Shown here: positions 45,738 to 55,824 of the stretch, in pieces
Layout: each line of letters opens with the position of its first letter
How positions within the stretch are numbered: position 1 is the stretch's first letter
Origin: Thauera sp. K11
GTDB lineage: Bacteria; Pseudomonadota; Gammaproteobacteria; Burkholderiales; Rhodocyclaceae
DNA length: 64,000 nt
Direction of reading: 5' to 3'
NCBI RefSeq assembly: GCF_002354895.1
Contig: NZ_CP023439.1
Coordinates: 2,170,001 to 2,234,000 of the forward strand
Program-made: the position numbers and the translations under genes
Notes under the pieces: model-generated
Told to the model about the DNA's origin: nothing
Database searches by the model: none
The model's input: the letters and a program-made list of their open reading frames with translations, nothing else

Positions 45738-48715
45738 TGACCCCGATCCAGTACGGTATCCGACTGACGGCCGACGGCGCCCAGGCCGCCGGCGAGATGC
45801 AGCGCGTCGGCCGCCGCGTCGGCGACGTGCGCCAGGAGCTGGATGCGATGTCGGCATCCGCCTCGGCCAATGCGGGGGCGATGCGGTCACTGACCGGGAC
45901 GCTCGGCTCCTATGCGGCCGCCGCGGCCGCAGCGTTCGGTGGCCGGCAGATCGTCACGGCCGCCGACGAGTGGGGGCAGATCGCCAGCCGGATCGGCATT
46001 GCCGCTGGCAGCACGGATGCCGCGGCCGAGGCCTCCGAGCGGCTGATGGAGGTCTCGAACCGGACCTATAAGTCGTTCGGGAACTCGGCGGAGCTCTATA
46101 TCCGTACCAGCGGCTCGCTCGCCGAGATGAGTTACTCGGCAGACCAGGCGTTGGGCATGGTGGAGGCACTCCAGTACGGCCTGACCGTCTCCAGCGCGAA
46201 TCAGGAGCGCGCCACAAGCGTGATCGACGCGTGGTCGAAGTCCATCCTCAACGGAAAGATGGGCCTCGAAGAATATCAGACCGTGGTCGCCGGCGCGCCG
46301 CGGCTGCAAAAGGCGCTGGCGGACTCGTTGGGCTTGACCACCGCGGAGCTGCAGCAGATGGCGCGCGACGGCAAGCTGTCCACGGATGTGCTGGTGGGGG
46401 TGACCAGTCAGGTCGGCCGGCTGGGCGAGGAAGCCGACCGGATGCCGGTCACGATGGCCGACGGCTGGCAGCGCTTCAACAACCAGTTGAGCAAATTCGC
46501 GGGCGAGGCGGAGAGCAATCTCGGTGCCATCCGCACGATGACGTCCGGCGTGCAGTTGCTCGGCGACAATCTCGATGTCGTGGCCACGGTAGCCGGCGGC
46601 GTGGCGGTGGTGGCGCTGGCGCGCTACACGGGGGCGCTGGCGGAAGCTGGGATCGCCAAGGCGCGCGATCTGCTGGCCAGCCGGCACGCGCTGCGAGCCG
46701 AAGTGAACTACCAGCAGGGGCTGGCGAGTACGGCCGCGGCGCAGGCTCGGGCAGCGTTGGGTAGCGCAGCCGTTGCCGCCGCGCGGGAGCGTGAGGCCGG
46801 GGCTACTACCGCTGCAGCGGCGGCTCAGGCTCGGATGGTCACCGGCGCCACTTTGGCGCGCGGTGCGCTCGCGGCGCTGGGTGGGCCGATCGGTGCCTTG
46901 ATAACGGCATTGGGCGTGGCGGCCATCGCCTGGACCACCTTCGGCGATCGCGCAGAGAGTGCAGCCGACCGAGCGGCGCACAGCATTGACGCCGCGCTCG
47001 AGCGCGTGCGCCGGCTAAAGGCGGAAATGCAGTTTGGCACCGGTGATGTCGGGGTGATGAACGAGTCGCTCGAACGGATCGACGAGCGCTTGCAGTTGCT
47101 CAATCAGTCGCGCAGCCCGGGCGCAACAACTGAGACCGAGAAGCTCATTGCGCAGCGGCGTGAGATCGAGGATGCGCTCAACGAGATCGAAACTGGCGGC
47201 ATGGCCGCCAGGCAGCAGGCCAATGCCCGCTACGCGACCTACCTCAACGAGCGCCGCTCGCTCTCCGAGCGCCTCAAGGCCGATCTGGAGACCGAAGCGC
47301 AGGCGTTTGCAGGTGCAACAAGAAACTTGCAAAAGGACTCGACGGAATACGCCGCGGCGCTCGAGGCGTACAACCGCAAGACGGCGGAGATCCGCGAGCA
47401 GTACGCGAAAAAAGGTGCCGTCGGCCGCTCGGGGACCCGCAAGACCGCCGCCGCCGTCGACATGAATCTGGGCGAAGACACCGCGGCGGCCGACGCGTAT
47501 GCGCGCGCGATGGAGGATCTGCTGGGCATCCAGCGCGCGGCCGGCGCCGAAGGGCAGGACCTGACGCGATCGCAGGCGGCGCTGCGCGAACTGATGCTGT
47601 CGCCCGAGTGGTCGCGCATGCCGCAGCCCTGGCGGGATCTCGTGCGCGCGCAGGCCGACAGTGCGACCGCGGCCGAGGCGACCGGCGCGTACCAGCGCAC
47701 GCTCGCCGAGATCGACGCCGGGCTGCGCGATGCCGCGAAATCGACGATGGACCTGGACGCAGCGACGTCCGCCCTCTACGACCTAATGACATCGCCCGCC
47801 TGGCTGCAGATGACGCAAGCCGAGCGCGAGGCGGCCGCGGCCCGTGCGGAGACGGCCTCGGCGACGCTGGCCGAGATCGAACTCGAGCGCGCCCTGCAGG
47901 CGGCCCGCGCTCAGTCCGCCACCGCCGCCGGCGCGCGGCTGCGCTCGCAGATCGACTACGTGAACCAACAGTTCGCCACCGGCCGCTTCGGCGCCGCCGG
48001 CAACGAGGACACCGAGAAGGCGCGCCGGGAAGTACTCGATGCGCTCACCCGCCGTGGCGGGCAGATGGAGACCTCGATCGCGGCGAGCGTTGCCCGCGGG
48101 CTGGCCAGCGGCATCGCGACGGGCGGTAGCGTCATCGACTCGCTGGGCGATGCGCTGCAGCGCACGCTGATGCAAAAGTCAGCCGAGGGGCTGGAAAAGG
48201 GGATCTCGAAGGCGCTCGACATCGCGAGCGTACAGATCGCGGATCTGTTCGGGTCGTCTGGCGGCGGCAGCAGCCTGTGGAGCGGCATCCTGTCGCTCTT
48301 CTCGGCCCGCGGCAACGCATTTGCGGGCGCCGGCCCGGTCCGGGCCTTTGCCGCCGGCGGTGCATTCGGTGCGGGCGAGGTGCTGACGCGACCGACGCTC
48401 TTCCGCTTTGCCGACGGCGCAGCCTACCGTTCCGGCGTCGCCGGCGAGGCCGGGCCGGAGGCTGCGTTGCCGCTCAAGCGGATGCAGGGCGGCAAGCTTG
48501 GCGTGTATGCCGATTTTGCCGGGATGCCGGCAGCCGCTCCCGGGCCGATCTACGTGTCCATCGCGGTCAACGCGGATGGCAGTGGGCGCAGCGAGGCGAC
48601 CACCAGCGGCCGAGCTGATGCGAGCAGCTATGCCGAGTTGGGCCGACGGCTGGAGGGTACGGTGCGCGGCGTGCTTGTTGCAGAGCTGCGGCCCGGTGGG
48701 CTGCTGTCCAAATGA
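45737..48715 (+). CDS. Tail tape measure protein
   Basis: The 992-residue product has the tape-measure N-terminal domain (ADEWGQIASRIGIAAGSTDAAAEASERLMEVSNRTYKSFG; NGKMGLEEYQTVVAGAPRLQKALADSLG), hydrophobic segments around residues 275-400, long coiled-coil stretches, and a glycine-rich end with LFRFADGAAYRSGVAGEAGPEAALPL. It sets tail length: at about 0.15 nm per residue the tail would be roughly 150 nm (inference). This settles the non-contractile, lambda-type tail. Confidence 0.9.
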   Translation: MTPIQYGIRLTADGAQAAGEMQRVGRRVGDVRQELDAMSASASANAGAMRSLTGTLGSYAAAAAAAFGGRQIVTAADEWGQIASRIGIAAGSTDAAAEASERLMEVSNRTYKSFGNSAELYIRTSGSLAEMSYSADQALGMVEALQYGLTVSSANQERATSVIDAWSKSILNGKMGLEEYQTVVAGAPRLQKALADSLGLTTAELQQMARDGKLSTDVLVGVTSQVGRLGEEADRMPVTMADGWQRFNNQLSKFAGEAESNLGAIRTMTSGVQLLGDNLDVVATVAGGVAVVALARYTGALAEAGIAKARDLLASRHALRAEVNYQQGLASTAAAQARAALGSAAVAAAREREAGATTAAAAAQARMVTGATLARGALAALGGPIGALITALGVAAIAWTTFGDRAESAADRAAHSIDAALERVRRLKAEMQFGTGDVGVMNESLERIDERLQLLNQSRSPGATTETEKLIAQRREIEDALNEIETGGMAARQQANARYATYLNERRSLSERLKADLETEAQAFAGATRNLQKDSTEYAAALEAYNRKTAEIREQYAKKGAVGRSGTRKTAAAVDMNLGEDTAAADAYARAMEDLLGIQRAAGAEGQDLTRSQAALRELMLSPEWSRMPQPWRDLVRAQADSATAAEATGAYQRTLAEIDAGLRDAAKSTMDLDAATSALYDLMTSPAWLQMTQAEREAAAARAETASATLAEIELERALQAARAQSATAAGARLRSQIDYVNQQFATGRFGAAGNEDTEKARREVLDALTRRGGQMETSIAASVARGLASGIATGGSVIDSLGDALQRTLMQKSAEGLEKGISKALDIASVQIADLFGSSGGGSSLWSGILSLFSARGNAFAGAGPVRAFAAGGAFGAGEVLTRPTLFRFADGAAYRSGVAGEAGPEAALPLKRMQGGKLGVYADFAGMPAAAPGPIYVSIAVNADGSGRSEATTSGRADASSYAELGRRLEGTVRGVLVAELRPGGLLSK

Positions 48716-48729
48716 GGGCTAGGTAAGAC

Positions 48730-49059
48730 ATGGCGACGTTCAATTGGACCCACGACTACGGCGCCGCGCTCGAGATCAAGCCGCGCACCCGCGAGGCGAA
48801 ATTCGGCGACGGCTACGCCCAAGAGGTGCTGGACGGCCTCAACGCGCGGCCGCGCACGTGGGCCATGAGCTTTGAGTACCGCGACCACGCGGAGGCGGAC
48901 GCGATTCTGGCCTTTCTGGCGGCGAATCATCTTGCGTTCGACTGGACGGACCCGGACGGCGTCAGCGGTCGATGGAGGTGCGCGAGCTGGCGCTCGACGC
49001 GGCCGCGGCCGCTGGCGAAGACCGTCACAGCGACATTCGAGGAGGTGTTCGGACGATGA
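48730..49059 (+). CDS. Minor tail protein, lambda M-like
   Basis: The 109-residue product (FNWTHDYGAALEIKPRTREAKFGDGYAQEVLDGLNARPRTWAMSFEYR) matches the short M-type proteins that follow the tape measure and help build the tip. Confidence 0.8.
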   Translation: MATFNWTHDYGAALEIKPRTREAKFGDGYAQEVLDGLNARPRTWAMSFEYRDHAEADAILAFLAANHLAFDWTDPDGVSGRWRCASWRSTRPRPLAKTVTATFEEVFGR

Positions 49060-49766
49060 GCGTGACCGCAGACATCCAGTCGCTGACCCCCGGCACGCTG
49101 ATCGAGCTATTCATGCTCGACACGACGCCGGCGGGCGAGCCAAGCATCTACCGTTTCCACGCCGGCGCTAACGGTCTGGGCGTGGGCATCGTGTGGGGCG
49201 GTCTGACATTCACGCAGTTCCCGGTCGAAGCGAGCGGCTTCGAGCGGCGCAGCTCGGGGACGCTGCCGCGGCCGGTGATCCGCGTCGCAAACGTGGACGG
49301 ACTTATCGGCGCGCTGGCGCTGCAGCTCGACGATCTCATCGGCAGCAAGCTCACCCGCATCAGGACGTTCGCGAAGTACCTCGATGCGGTGAACTTTCCC
49401 GGCGCGGTCAATCCGACCGCGGACCCTAACCAGGTGCTCGACCAAGAAATCTGGGTGGTTGACCGTAAAGCGCGCGCGAACAACATCTATGTCGACTTCG
49501 AGTTGGCCACGCCGTTCGACGTGGCCGGCGTTAAGCTGCCGCGCCGCCAGGTGATCCAGAACACATGCTCGTGGCTGGCGATTGGCGGCTACCGCGGGCC
49601 CTACTGCGGCTACACCGGCGGGCCGGTGGCGGACCGCAATGACACGCCGGTGGGCACGCTGACCGAGGACCGCTGCGGCGGCCGGCTGGCGAGCTGCAAG
49701 CTGCGATTCGGCGAGTATTCCCCGCTGCCCTTCGGTGGTTTTCCTGGAGTTGGACTACTGCGATGA
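49056..49766 (+). CDS. Minor tail protein, lambda L-like
   Basis: The 236-residue product includes SLTPGTLIELFMLDTTP, a middle region, and a cysteine pattern near the end (NTCSWLAIGGYRGPYCGYTGG, DRCGGRLASCKLRFG). In lambda L the cysteines bind an iron-sulfur cluster. ATG 49056 overlaps the M stop in ATGA. Confidence 0.85.
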   Translation: MSVTADIQSLTPGTLIELFMLDTTPAGEPSIYRFHAGANGLGVGIVWGGLTFTQFPVEASGFERRSSGTLPRPVIRVANVDGLIGALALQLDDLIGSKLTRIRTFAKYLDAVNFPGAVNPTADPNQVLDQEIWVVDRKARANNIYVDFELATPFDVAGVKLPRRQVIQNTCSWLAIGGYRGPYCGYTGGPVADRNDTPVGTLTEDRCGGRLASCKLRFGEYSPLPFGGFPGVGLLR

Positions 49767-50503
49767 CCTATTTTGAGGGGGCGCGGCTGAGCGCGCGCGT
49801 GGTTGCTGAGGTGGTCGCCCATGCCGACCGTGAGGCACCGCGCGAGTGCTGTGGGCTGGCGGTGGTGCGCAAGGGGCGACTGCGCTACGTGCCGTGCCGC
49901 AACGTCGCTGGCGACAGCGCCGAGTTCGAGATCCCGCCTGATGACTGGGCCGCGGCCGAAGATAAGGGCGAAATCGTCGCGGTGTGCCACAGCCACGTGC
50001 TGATTCCGCCGACGCCATCGCTTGCGGACCGTGTGATGTGCGAACGCACCGGTCTGCCCTGGCTGATCGTCAATCACCCGCGCGGAACATTCCGCGTGAT
50101 CGTGCCCGAGGGCTACCGCGCGCCGCTGGTGGGTCGCTCATACAGCCACGGCGTGTTGGACTGCTACACGATTCTGCAGGACTACTACCGCGAGACGCTG
50201 GGCCTCGGATTGCCGGACGTGCCGCATGCGGACGAGTGGTGGCTCTGCGGACAGGACCTGTATCGCCAGCATTTCGAGGCTGCGGGCTTCGTGCAGGTGG
50301 GCGACGGCACACATCGGGACATCCGCGAACATGACGGCTTGTTGATGCAAGTCGCGAGCCCCGTGCCCAATCATGGCGCCGTGGTCCTCGGCGACGGCCA
50401 GATCCTTCACCATCCCGCGCACCGCCTTTCGAGCCGCGACGTGTATGGCGGCTACTGGCGGGAGATTACAACGCACGTGCTGCGGCACAGGAGCCTGCTG
50501 TGA
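49763..50503 (+). CDS. Tail tip assembly protein K-like, JAMM plus NlpC/P60 domains
   Basis: The 246-residue product has an N-terminal Mov34/JAB metallopeptidase motif (HSHVLIPPTPSLAD) and a C-terminal NlpC/P60 domain whose cysteine lies in HGVLDCYTILQDYY, with the histidine probably in NHGAVVLGDG. Lambda K has the same pair. The enzyme probably trims tail-tip proteins and opens peptidoglycan during DNA entry. Confidence 0.88.
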   Translation: MTYFEGARLSARVVAEVVAHADREAPRECCGLAVVRKGRLRYVPCRNVAGDSAEFEIPPDDWAAAEDKGEIVAVCHSHVLIPPTPSLADRVMCERTGLPWLIVNHPRGTFRVIVPEGYRAPLVGRSYSHGVLDCYTILQDYYRETLGLGLPDVPHADEWWLCGQDLYRQHFEAAGFVQVGDGTHRDIREHDGLLMQVASPVPNHGAVVLGDGQILHHPAHRLSSRDVYGGYWREITTHVLRHRSLL

Positions 50504-51042
50504 TCACTGTTTTGCTTTACGGGCATCTCCGGAAACGGTTCGGTAAGTTTCACCGCTTCGACATTCGCTCGCCAGCGGATGCGATCCAAGCGCTTGCGGC
50601 CAATTTCCCGGAATTTCGCCCGCATCTGCTCGAGCACTCCGAGCCGGGCTATCGCATCCTAGTCGGTCGCGAGTCGCGCGACGAATCTACCTTGCGCCAC
50701 CCTGCAGACGATGTGATCCGGATCGTTCCGGTGGTATCTGGCGCCGGCGGCGGCTGGGGGCAAGTGATCCTCGGCGGCGTCCTTGCCGTGGTCGGCGTAT
50801 TTACTGGATTCACCTTCTTGACGAGCTTTGGCGTCAGTATGGCCCTGGGCGGCATCGCGCAACTGCTCGCCCCGGCGCCGCGGACTTACAGCCCTGCCGA
50901 GCGGCCGGAAAACCTGCCGAGCTACGGCTTTGATGGCGCGACGAACACGGTCGCGCAGGGCAATCCGGTGCCGCTCTTCTACGGGGAGGGCATCGTCGGC
51001 AGCCAGCAGATCAGCGTCGGCCTGTCGACGGTGTCAATCTGA
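50500..51042 (+). CDS. Tail assembly protein, lambda I-like
   Basis: The 180-residue product has a ubiquitin-like N-terminal part (VLLYGHLRKRFGKFHRFDIRSPADAIQALAANFP) and a glycine-rich hydrophobic C-terminal part, as in lambda I. GTG 50500 overlaps the K stop. Confidence 0.85.
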   Translation: MITVLLYGHLRKRFGKFHRFDIRSPADAIQALAANFPEFRPHLLEHSEPGYRILVGRESRDESTLRHPADDVIRIVPVVSGAGGGWGQVILGGVLAVVGVFTGFTFLTSFGVSMALGGIAQLLAPAPRTYSPAERPENLPSYGFDGATNTVAQGNPVPLFYGEGIVGSQQISVGLSTVSI

Positions 51043-54000
51043 TGGATCGCATCACCATCCGGGGTGCTGGCGGCGGCAAGCAGAAGTCGAGTGCCCGCAC
51101 GCCGGTCGAATCGCCGGACAGCCTACGCAGCCGGCAGTACGCACGAGTGATCGATCTTGTTTCAGAAGGCGAGATCGTCGGACTGGTCGATGGCCTCAAG
51201 TCGATCTATCTCGATGACGTGCCGCTGCAGAACGGCGACGGATCGTTCAATTTTGATGGCGTGGCGGTCCAGGTTCGCAGTGGCACGCAAAACCAGACCC
51301 ACATCGAGGGTTTTCCGTCGGTCGAGAGCGAGGAAGCGGTGTCCGCGCAGGTGTTGCAGGGGTCGCCCATCACCCGCTCAATCACAAACACCAATGCGGA
51401 CGCCATTCGCGTGACGCTCAATATCCCGGCGCTCGTCAATCAGGACGCCAAGACGGGCGACATGACGGGAGCGTCAGTCCAAATCGCGATCGACGTCCAG
51501 AACAATGGCGGCGGCTGGGGGCAGGTGGTGCTCGACACCATCGGCGGCAAGACCACCACCGGTTACTACCGCGAATACCGCATTCCGCTGCCGAGTGGCG
51601 GGCCGTGGAACGTGCGGGTGCGCCGCGTCACGGCCGACAGCACGAGCAGCATGCTCCGCAACGAAACGTGGTGGAGCAGCTACACGATCATTGCCGACAC
51701 GAAGTTGCGCTACCCCAACTCGGCGCTCGTCGCGCTGCAGGTCGATGCGGAGCAGTTCGACAGGATTCCAACCCGCGGCTACCACATGCGGGGGCGGCAG
51801 ATCCGGGTGCCGAGCAACTACAATCCGACGACGCGCGCCTACAGCGGCGTGTGGGACGGCACCTTCCAGGTGGCGTACACCAACAATCCTGCGTGGGTGT
51901 TCTACGACATACACATCAACGATCGATTCGGGTTGGGCGAGTACATCGACGTCGCCCAAATCGACAAGTGGGCGCTTTACGCGATCGCACAATATTGCGA
52001 CGAGCTGGTGCCCGATGGATTCGGCGGACTGGAGCCGCGCTTCACTTGCTTTCTTTATGAACAGCAGCGTGCAGAGGCATATAAGTTCATCTCCGCTCTG
52101 GCGTCGGTGTTCCGCGGCGTCACGTACTGGGCACTCGGGCAGATCTCAGCCGTGCAGGACCGCCCAGCCTTGCCGATTGCACAATTCACGGCAGCAAGCG
52201 TAGTCGGCGGGCAGTTCAGCTATGAAGGCACTGGTGGGAAGAGCCGGCACACGGTAGCGCTCGTGACGTGGCTCGATCCAGCGGACCGCTATCGGCAGAC
52301 CGTTGAGTCTGTCATCGATGACGAGGCTGTCGCGCGTTATGGCGTGATCGAGACCGAGGTGGTTGCGGTCGGTTGTACGAGTCGCGGGCAAGCGCACCGT
52401 TTCGGAAAATGGCTGATCTACAGCGAGACGCATGAGACCGAGACCGTGACGTTCCGCGCAGGCCTTGACGCGGCACGCATCTATCCCGGTGCGATCATCC
52501 AGACACTGGACCCATTTCGCGCCGGCAAGCGGTACGGCGGACGGCTGGCAGCGGCAACGACGTCGGTGCTGACGCTCGATGCGCCCGTCACGTTGCAGCC
52601 GGGCGTAACGTATTCGGTGACCGTTGTGCTGCCATCAGGCGACCTCCAGGCGCGCGCTGTGGTATGGGCGGGCTCGGTCGATACGCAGGTGACGTCGCTC
52701 GCGCTGGTCACGGCGCTGTCGGCTGAGCCGCTCCCGTGGTCGATCTGGGTGCTAGCCGGTTCGAACCTCGTGCCCGAGCAATGGCGGGTGCTGTCGTCTG
52801 TCGAGTCCGATCCGGGCATCGTCGAGATTACGGCGCTACAGCATGACCCTGGGAAGTTCGGCGCTGTTGAGAACAGCATCGTGCTCGAGCCGCGGCCGGT
52901 TTCGTCGATCGATTCGAGGCCCGGGGCGGTAGTCGGATTGATGGCAGAGACCGCGATGCGCATGGTCAATGCTGCGGGGATGTCCACCAGGATCACGGTG
53001 AGCTGGATGCCGCCGGCGGCCGGCGCCGTGGCGCGCTATGTCGTCGCCTGGCGCCGCGACAGCGAGAATTGGCGGCAGGACACGGTGAGCACCACGTCAT
53101 TCGACATCGAGGACACGCCGGTCGGGATGTATGCGATCAGGATTATCGCGGTTAGCGCCCTGGGCCGCCAGGGGCCGGCGGTCGAGATCTTGCACACGGT
53201 CGACGAGTCGGCCGTGGCGCCCGACATTACCGGCATCCGTCTCAACCCATCATGGTCCGGACGGGACTGCCCGATTGCCTGGGGCCCGCTCGCCGGCGCC
53301 TACCAATATCGTGTCCGGGTGTTCGATGGCGCAACTCAACTGCGCGAGGACTGGACCGGTCTTCCGCAGTACGTCTATACCTACGCCGCCAATCTGGCCG
53401 ACGGCGGACCGCGCCGTGCGGTGCGCTTCGAAGTGATCGGCTTCACGCTCGTCGGGCAGAGTGCCTCGCCTGCCCAGATCTCGGTCAACAATCCGCCTCC
53501 GGCCGTGCCGTCCGGTATCGCCGTGGAGGCCGGCCCTGGGCAGGTTGCGGTGTCAGCCATTCGTCCGGCCGATCCTGATCTGCGCGGCATGATCGTCTGG
53601 ATGCACCCCGACGACACGGTGCCGACGATCGAGGACAACGTGATCTATCGAGGCGGCGATAACGCGTACATTCAGACTGGCCTGCAGCCGGGCATCCCGA
53701 TGTACTTCAAGCTTGCGTTCGTCGACGAGTTCGGCGAGTCGGGCCTCAACATCTCGCCCAGCGTCTCCGGGACGCCGCTGGCCAGCGGCGGTGTGGTGCG
53801 GGTTACGGCGTTGCCGGCAAGTCCGGATGATGTCGGAGGTGAGCTGGCCGTCTTCCTCAACGTTGCTGACCAGGCTGTGCGTGGTCTGTACGGTTGGGAT
53901 GGCGCGGCCTGGAAGTACACGCGTGATGGCGCCTACCTGGTGGCAAATAGCGTGACAGCCGACCGGATCGCTGTTGCGAATTTGTCCGCAATCAGCGCGA

Positions 54001-54704
54001 ACCTCGGAACGATGATGGCGGGCAACATGACGCTCGATGCGCTGGGGTTCGTGCGCGGCGGGCAGACCAATTACAACACCGGCGCCGGATTCTGGATGGG
54101 CTTCCACGCTGGCCAATATCGGTTCTCCATGGGCAACGCGAACCAGGACAGATTGACATTCGACGCGTTAGGCCTTGCGGTTCAAGGGGTATTCCGGATA
54201 ACCGATACGGTGCAGTCTGGGGTGATCGCAAACCCCGATTTTTCGAACGCGTATGCCGGTTGGTATCAGTCCAACGGCACACCGGTGCAGCAGCCCTACG
54301 ACGGCGTCAACGCGCTATGGGGCTACACGACAACGCCGCTCCTCAATACGGTTGCCACACTCACGATGGACGGGGTGACCGACAGCGGCGATCCGCAGTG
54401 CCGGTCTGCAGCATTCCCCGTGGCGCCGGGACAGATCATCAATTTGACCCTCCGGGTCAACGTTCAAGATCTCTCGACCGGCGGGTATGCCGGGACCCTG
54501 CTTGCCGTTGTGCGGGCGCACTACTCGACCGACGCGGGCTTCGCCAGTGCGGTCGTGACGGCGCCGGACATCTCGGAGATGATCTGGCAAGAGATGATCG
54601 ACGACCTGGTGGGCGCGGACGCTGACGACTTTACGGACATCTCGCTGTCCTTCTACCCGCCAGAGACTGCGCGGTTTTGCTCGCTTGCAGTCGGAGTTGA
54701 TTGA
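51042..54704 (+). CDS. Host-specificity tail tip protein, lambda J-like
   Basis: The 1220-residue central fibre protein begins with the J N-terminal signature (SLRSRQYARVIDLVSEGEIVGLVDG, KSIYLDDVPLQN). Fibronectin-type domains follow from about residue 640, then a tail with RITDTVQSGVIANPDF that may contact the receptor. It determines host range by binding an outer-membrane receptor. ATG overlaps the I stop. Confidence 0.9.
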   Translation: MDRITIRGAGGGKQKSSARTPVESPDSLRSRQYARVIDLVSEGEIVGLVDGLKSIYLDDVPLQNGDGSFNFDGVAVQVRSGTQNQTHIEGFPSVESEEAVSAQVLQGSPITRSITNTNADAIRVTLNIPALVNQDAKTGDMTGASVQIAIDVQNNGGGWGQVVLDTIGGKTTTGYYREYRIPLPSGGPWNVRVRRVTADSTSSMLRNETWWSSYTIIADTKLRYPNSALVALQVDAEQFDRIPTRGYHMRGRQIRVPSNYNPTTRAYSGVWDGTFQVAYTNNPAWVFYDIHINDRFGLGEYIDVAQIDKWALYAIAQYCDELVPDGFGGLEPRFTCFLYEQQRAEAYKFISALASVFRGVTYWALGQISAVQDRPALPIAQFTAASVVGGQFSYEGTGGKSRHTVALVTWLDPADRYRQTVESVIDDEAVARYGVIETEVVAVGCTSRGQAHRFGKWLIYSETHETETVTFRAGLDAARIYPGAIIQTLDPFRAGKRYGGRLAAATTSVLTLDAPVTLQPGVTYSVTVVLPSGDLQARAVVWAGSVDTQVTSLALVTALSAEPLPWSIWVLAGSNLVPEQWRVLSSVESDPGIVEITALQHDPGKFGAVENSIVLEPRPVSSIDSRPGAVVGLMAETAMRMVNAAGMSTRITVSWMPPAAGAVARYVVAWRRDSENWRQDTVSTTSFDIEDTPVGMYAIRIIAVSALGRQGPAVEILHTVDESAVAPDITGIRLNPSWSGRDCPIAWGPLAGAYQYRVRVFDGATQLREDWTGLPQYVYTYAANLADGGPRRAVRFEVIGFTLVGQSASPAQISVNNPPPAVPSGIAVEAGPGQVAVSAIRPADPDLRGMIVWMHPDDTVPTIEDNVIYRGGDNAYIQTGLQPGIPMYFKLAFVDEFGESGLNISPSVSGTPLASGGVVRVTALPASPDDVGGELAVFLNVADQAVRGLYGWDGAAWKYTRDGAYLVANSVTADRIAVANLSAISANLGTMMAGNMTLDALGFVRGGQTNYNTGAGFWMGFHAGQYRFSMGNANQDRLTFDALGLAVQGVFRITDTVQSGVIANPDFSNAYAGWYQSNGTPVQQPYDGVNALWGYTTTPLLNTVATLTMDGVTDSGDPQCRSAAFPVAPGQIINLTLRVNVQDLSTGGYAGTLLAVVRAHYSTDAGFASAVVTAPDISEMIWQEMIDDLVGADADDFTDISLSFYPPETARFCSLAVGVD

Positions 54705-55342
54705 TGCAGCTCAGTATCGGGCTGCTGAGCGCCGCCGCCCCGCGGACCGTGCCGACCGATGTCGACGCAGACAGCCTCAACGCCCGTCGGCTGATGCTGC
54801 CGGGATCGACATCCGGACGCCGCGCATACGGCGGGCCGCAAGGCGACAGTCAGTACGCAGTGCGAATGCCCGCGCATCTATCCAGGGTGGCGATCTCCAG
54901 TCGCGCGCGCCGGCTGCCGACGAACTGGTCCGGACAGTACGCGGGACAAAACGTCAGCATCAACGGTGAGCTGCTGCGTCTGTGGCTCCCGGCCTATGCC
55001 GGTTGCCTGCTGTCCGTGCGGATTGCAGTCCAGTTCTTCCCGCCGCCGGCAGTCGACAGTGCCGGCGTCGGGCGCACTACGGTCGATATGGTGCTCGCGT
55101 GGTGTCCCTACGAGCCGGGGCGCGGCGGAGCGCGGGATGCAACCAAAGAGATTCTCGTTCAGCCGACCGCAATGTGGCAGACCAATCCTTCCAATCCGGG
55201 CTACGACAGCCAGATCCGCAAATCGTGGACGCGTAGCGTCGTGATCGTTCCCGACGCGGATGGACCGCTCAGGCTGAGGCTCTACGGGCCAGTGACGGCA
55301 GCCGGTGCCCCGATTCATCATGCAATGATGTTTGTGTCATGA
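54704..55342 (+). CDS. Tail-tip-associated protein, function unknown
   Basis: The 212-residue product (QLSIGLLSAAAPRTVP, LLRLWLPAYAGCLLSVRIAVQFFPPP) follows J with TGATG overlap. It may be a fibre or receptor-binding accessory. No family recognised. Confidence 0.6.
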   Translation: MQLSIGLLSAAAPRTVPTDVDADSLNARRLMLPGSTSGRRAYGGPQGDSQYAVRMPAHLSRVAISSRARRLPTNWSGQYAGQNVSINGELLRLWLPAYAGCLLSVRIAVQFFPPPAVDSAGVGRTTVDMVLAWCPYEPGRGGARDATKEILVQPTAMWQTNPSNPGYDSQIRKSWTRSVVIVPDADGPLRLRLYGPVTAAGAPIHHAMMFVS

Positions 55343-55824
55343 GGCTCTTGATCGACGCGGTATCGCTCTCTGCTGACGGCGGCACCGTAACCGCAGATCA
55401 CGCAACCGTGGATCGACTGCGGCTCATCTCCGGCGGCCGACTGTTCGACGGTCACGCCCCCGACGCTGTGGTCTGGCCGGAAAACTTCGTCGCCGGCACG
55501 GCGCACGCCGGCAACTTCACGCTGGCCGCGACCGACTGGATCGTGTGGGTGATCTATCACCCCATCCTCGCGTATCAGGGCGGCACGGGCGGCTGGCAGT
55601 ACGGCAGCCGGCAGCGATGGGCCTACACGACGACGTCTACGCCGCCCGCCGCGTGGGGTAGCGCGCCGAATATCAATCAAGACGCTGCGATTCTGACCGA
55701 GCAGTACGGTACTGCAGGTACGTACAGCATCTACTTGCACGAGCGCCTGGCGGTCGAGTTCGGCGATCCGCTCTTGCTGACGCGCGCCGAGCTATGGATA
55801 CGACCGCATGCGGCTCTCGATTGA
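55339..55824 (+). CDS. Tail-tip-associated protein, function unknown
   Basis: The 161-residue beta-rich product (RLLIDAVSLSADGGTVTADHATV; DWIVWVIYHPILAYQGG) is coupled to its neighbours by overlap. The opening R-L-x-I-D pattern recurs at the start of the next protein, suggesting related proteins. Confidence 0.6.
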   Translation: MRLLIDAVSLSADGGTVTADHATVDRLRLISGGRLFDGHAPDAVVWPENFVAGTAHAGNFTLAATDWIVWVIYHPILAYQGGTGGWQYGSRQRWAYTTTSTPPAAWGSAPNINQDAAILTEQYGTAGTYSIYLHERLAVEFGDPLLLTRAELWIRPHAALD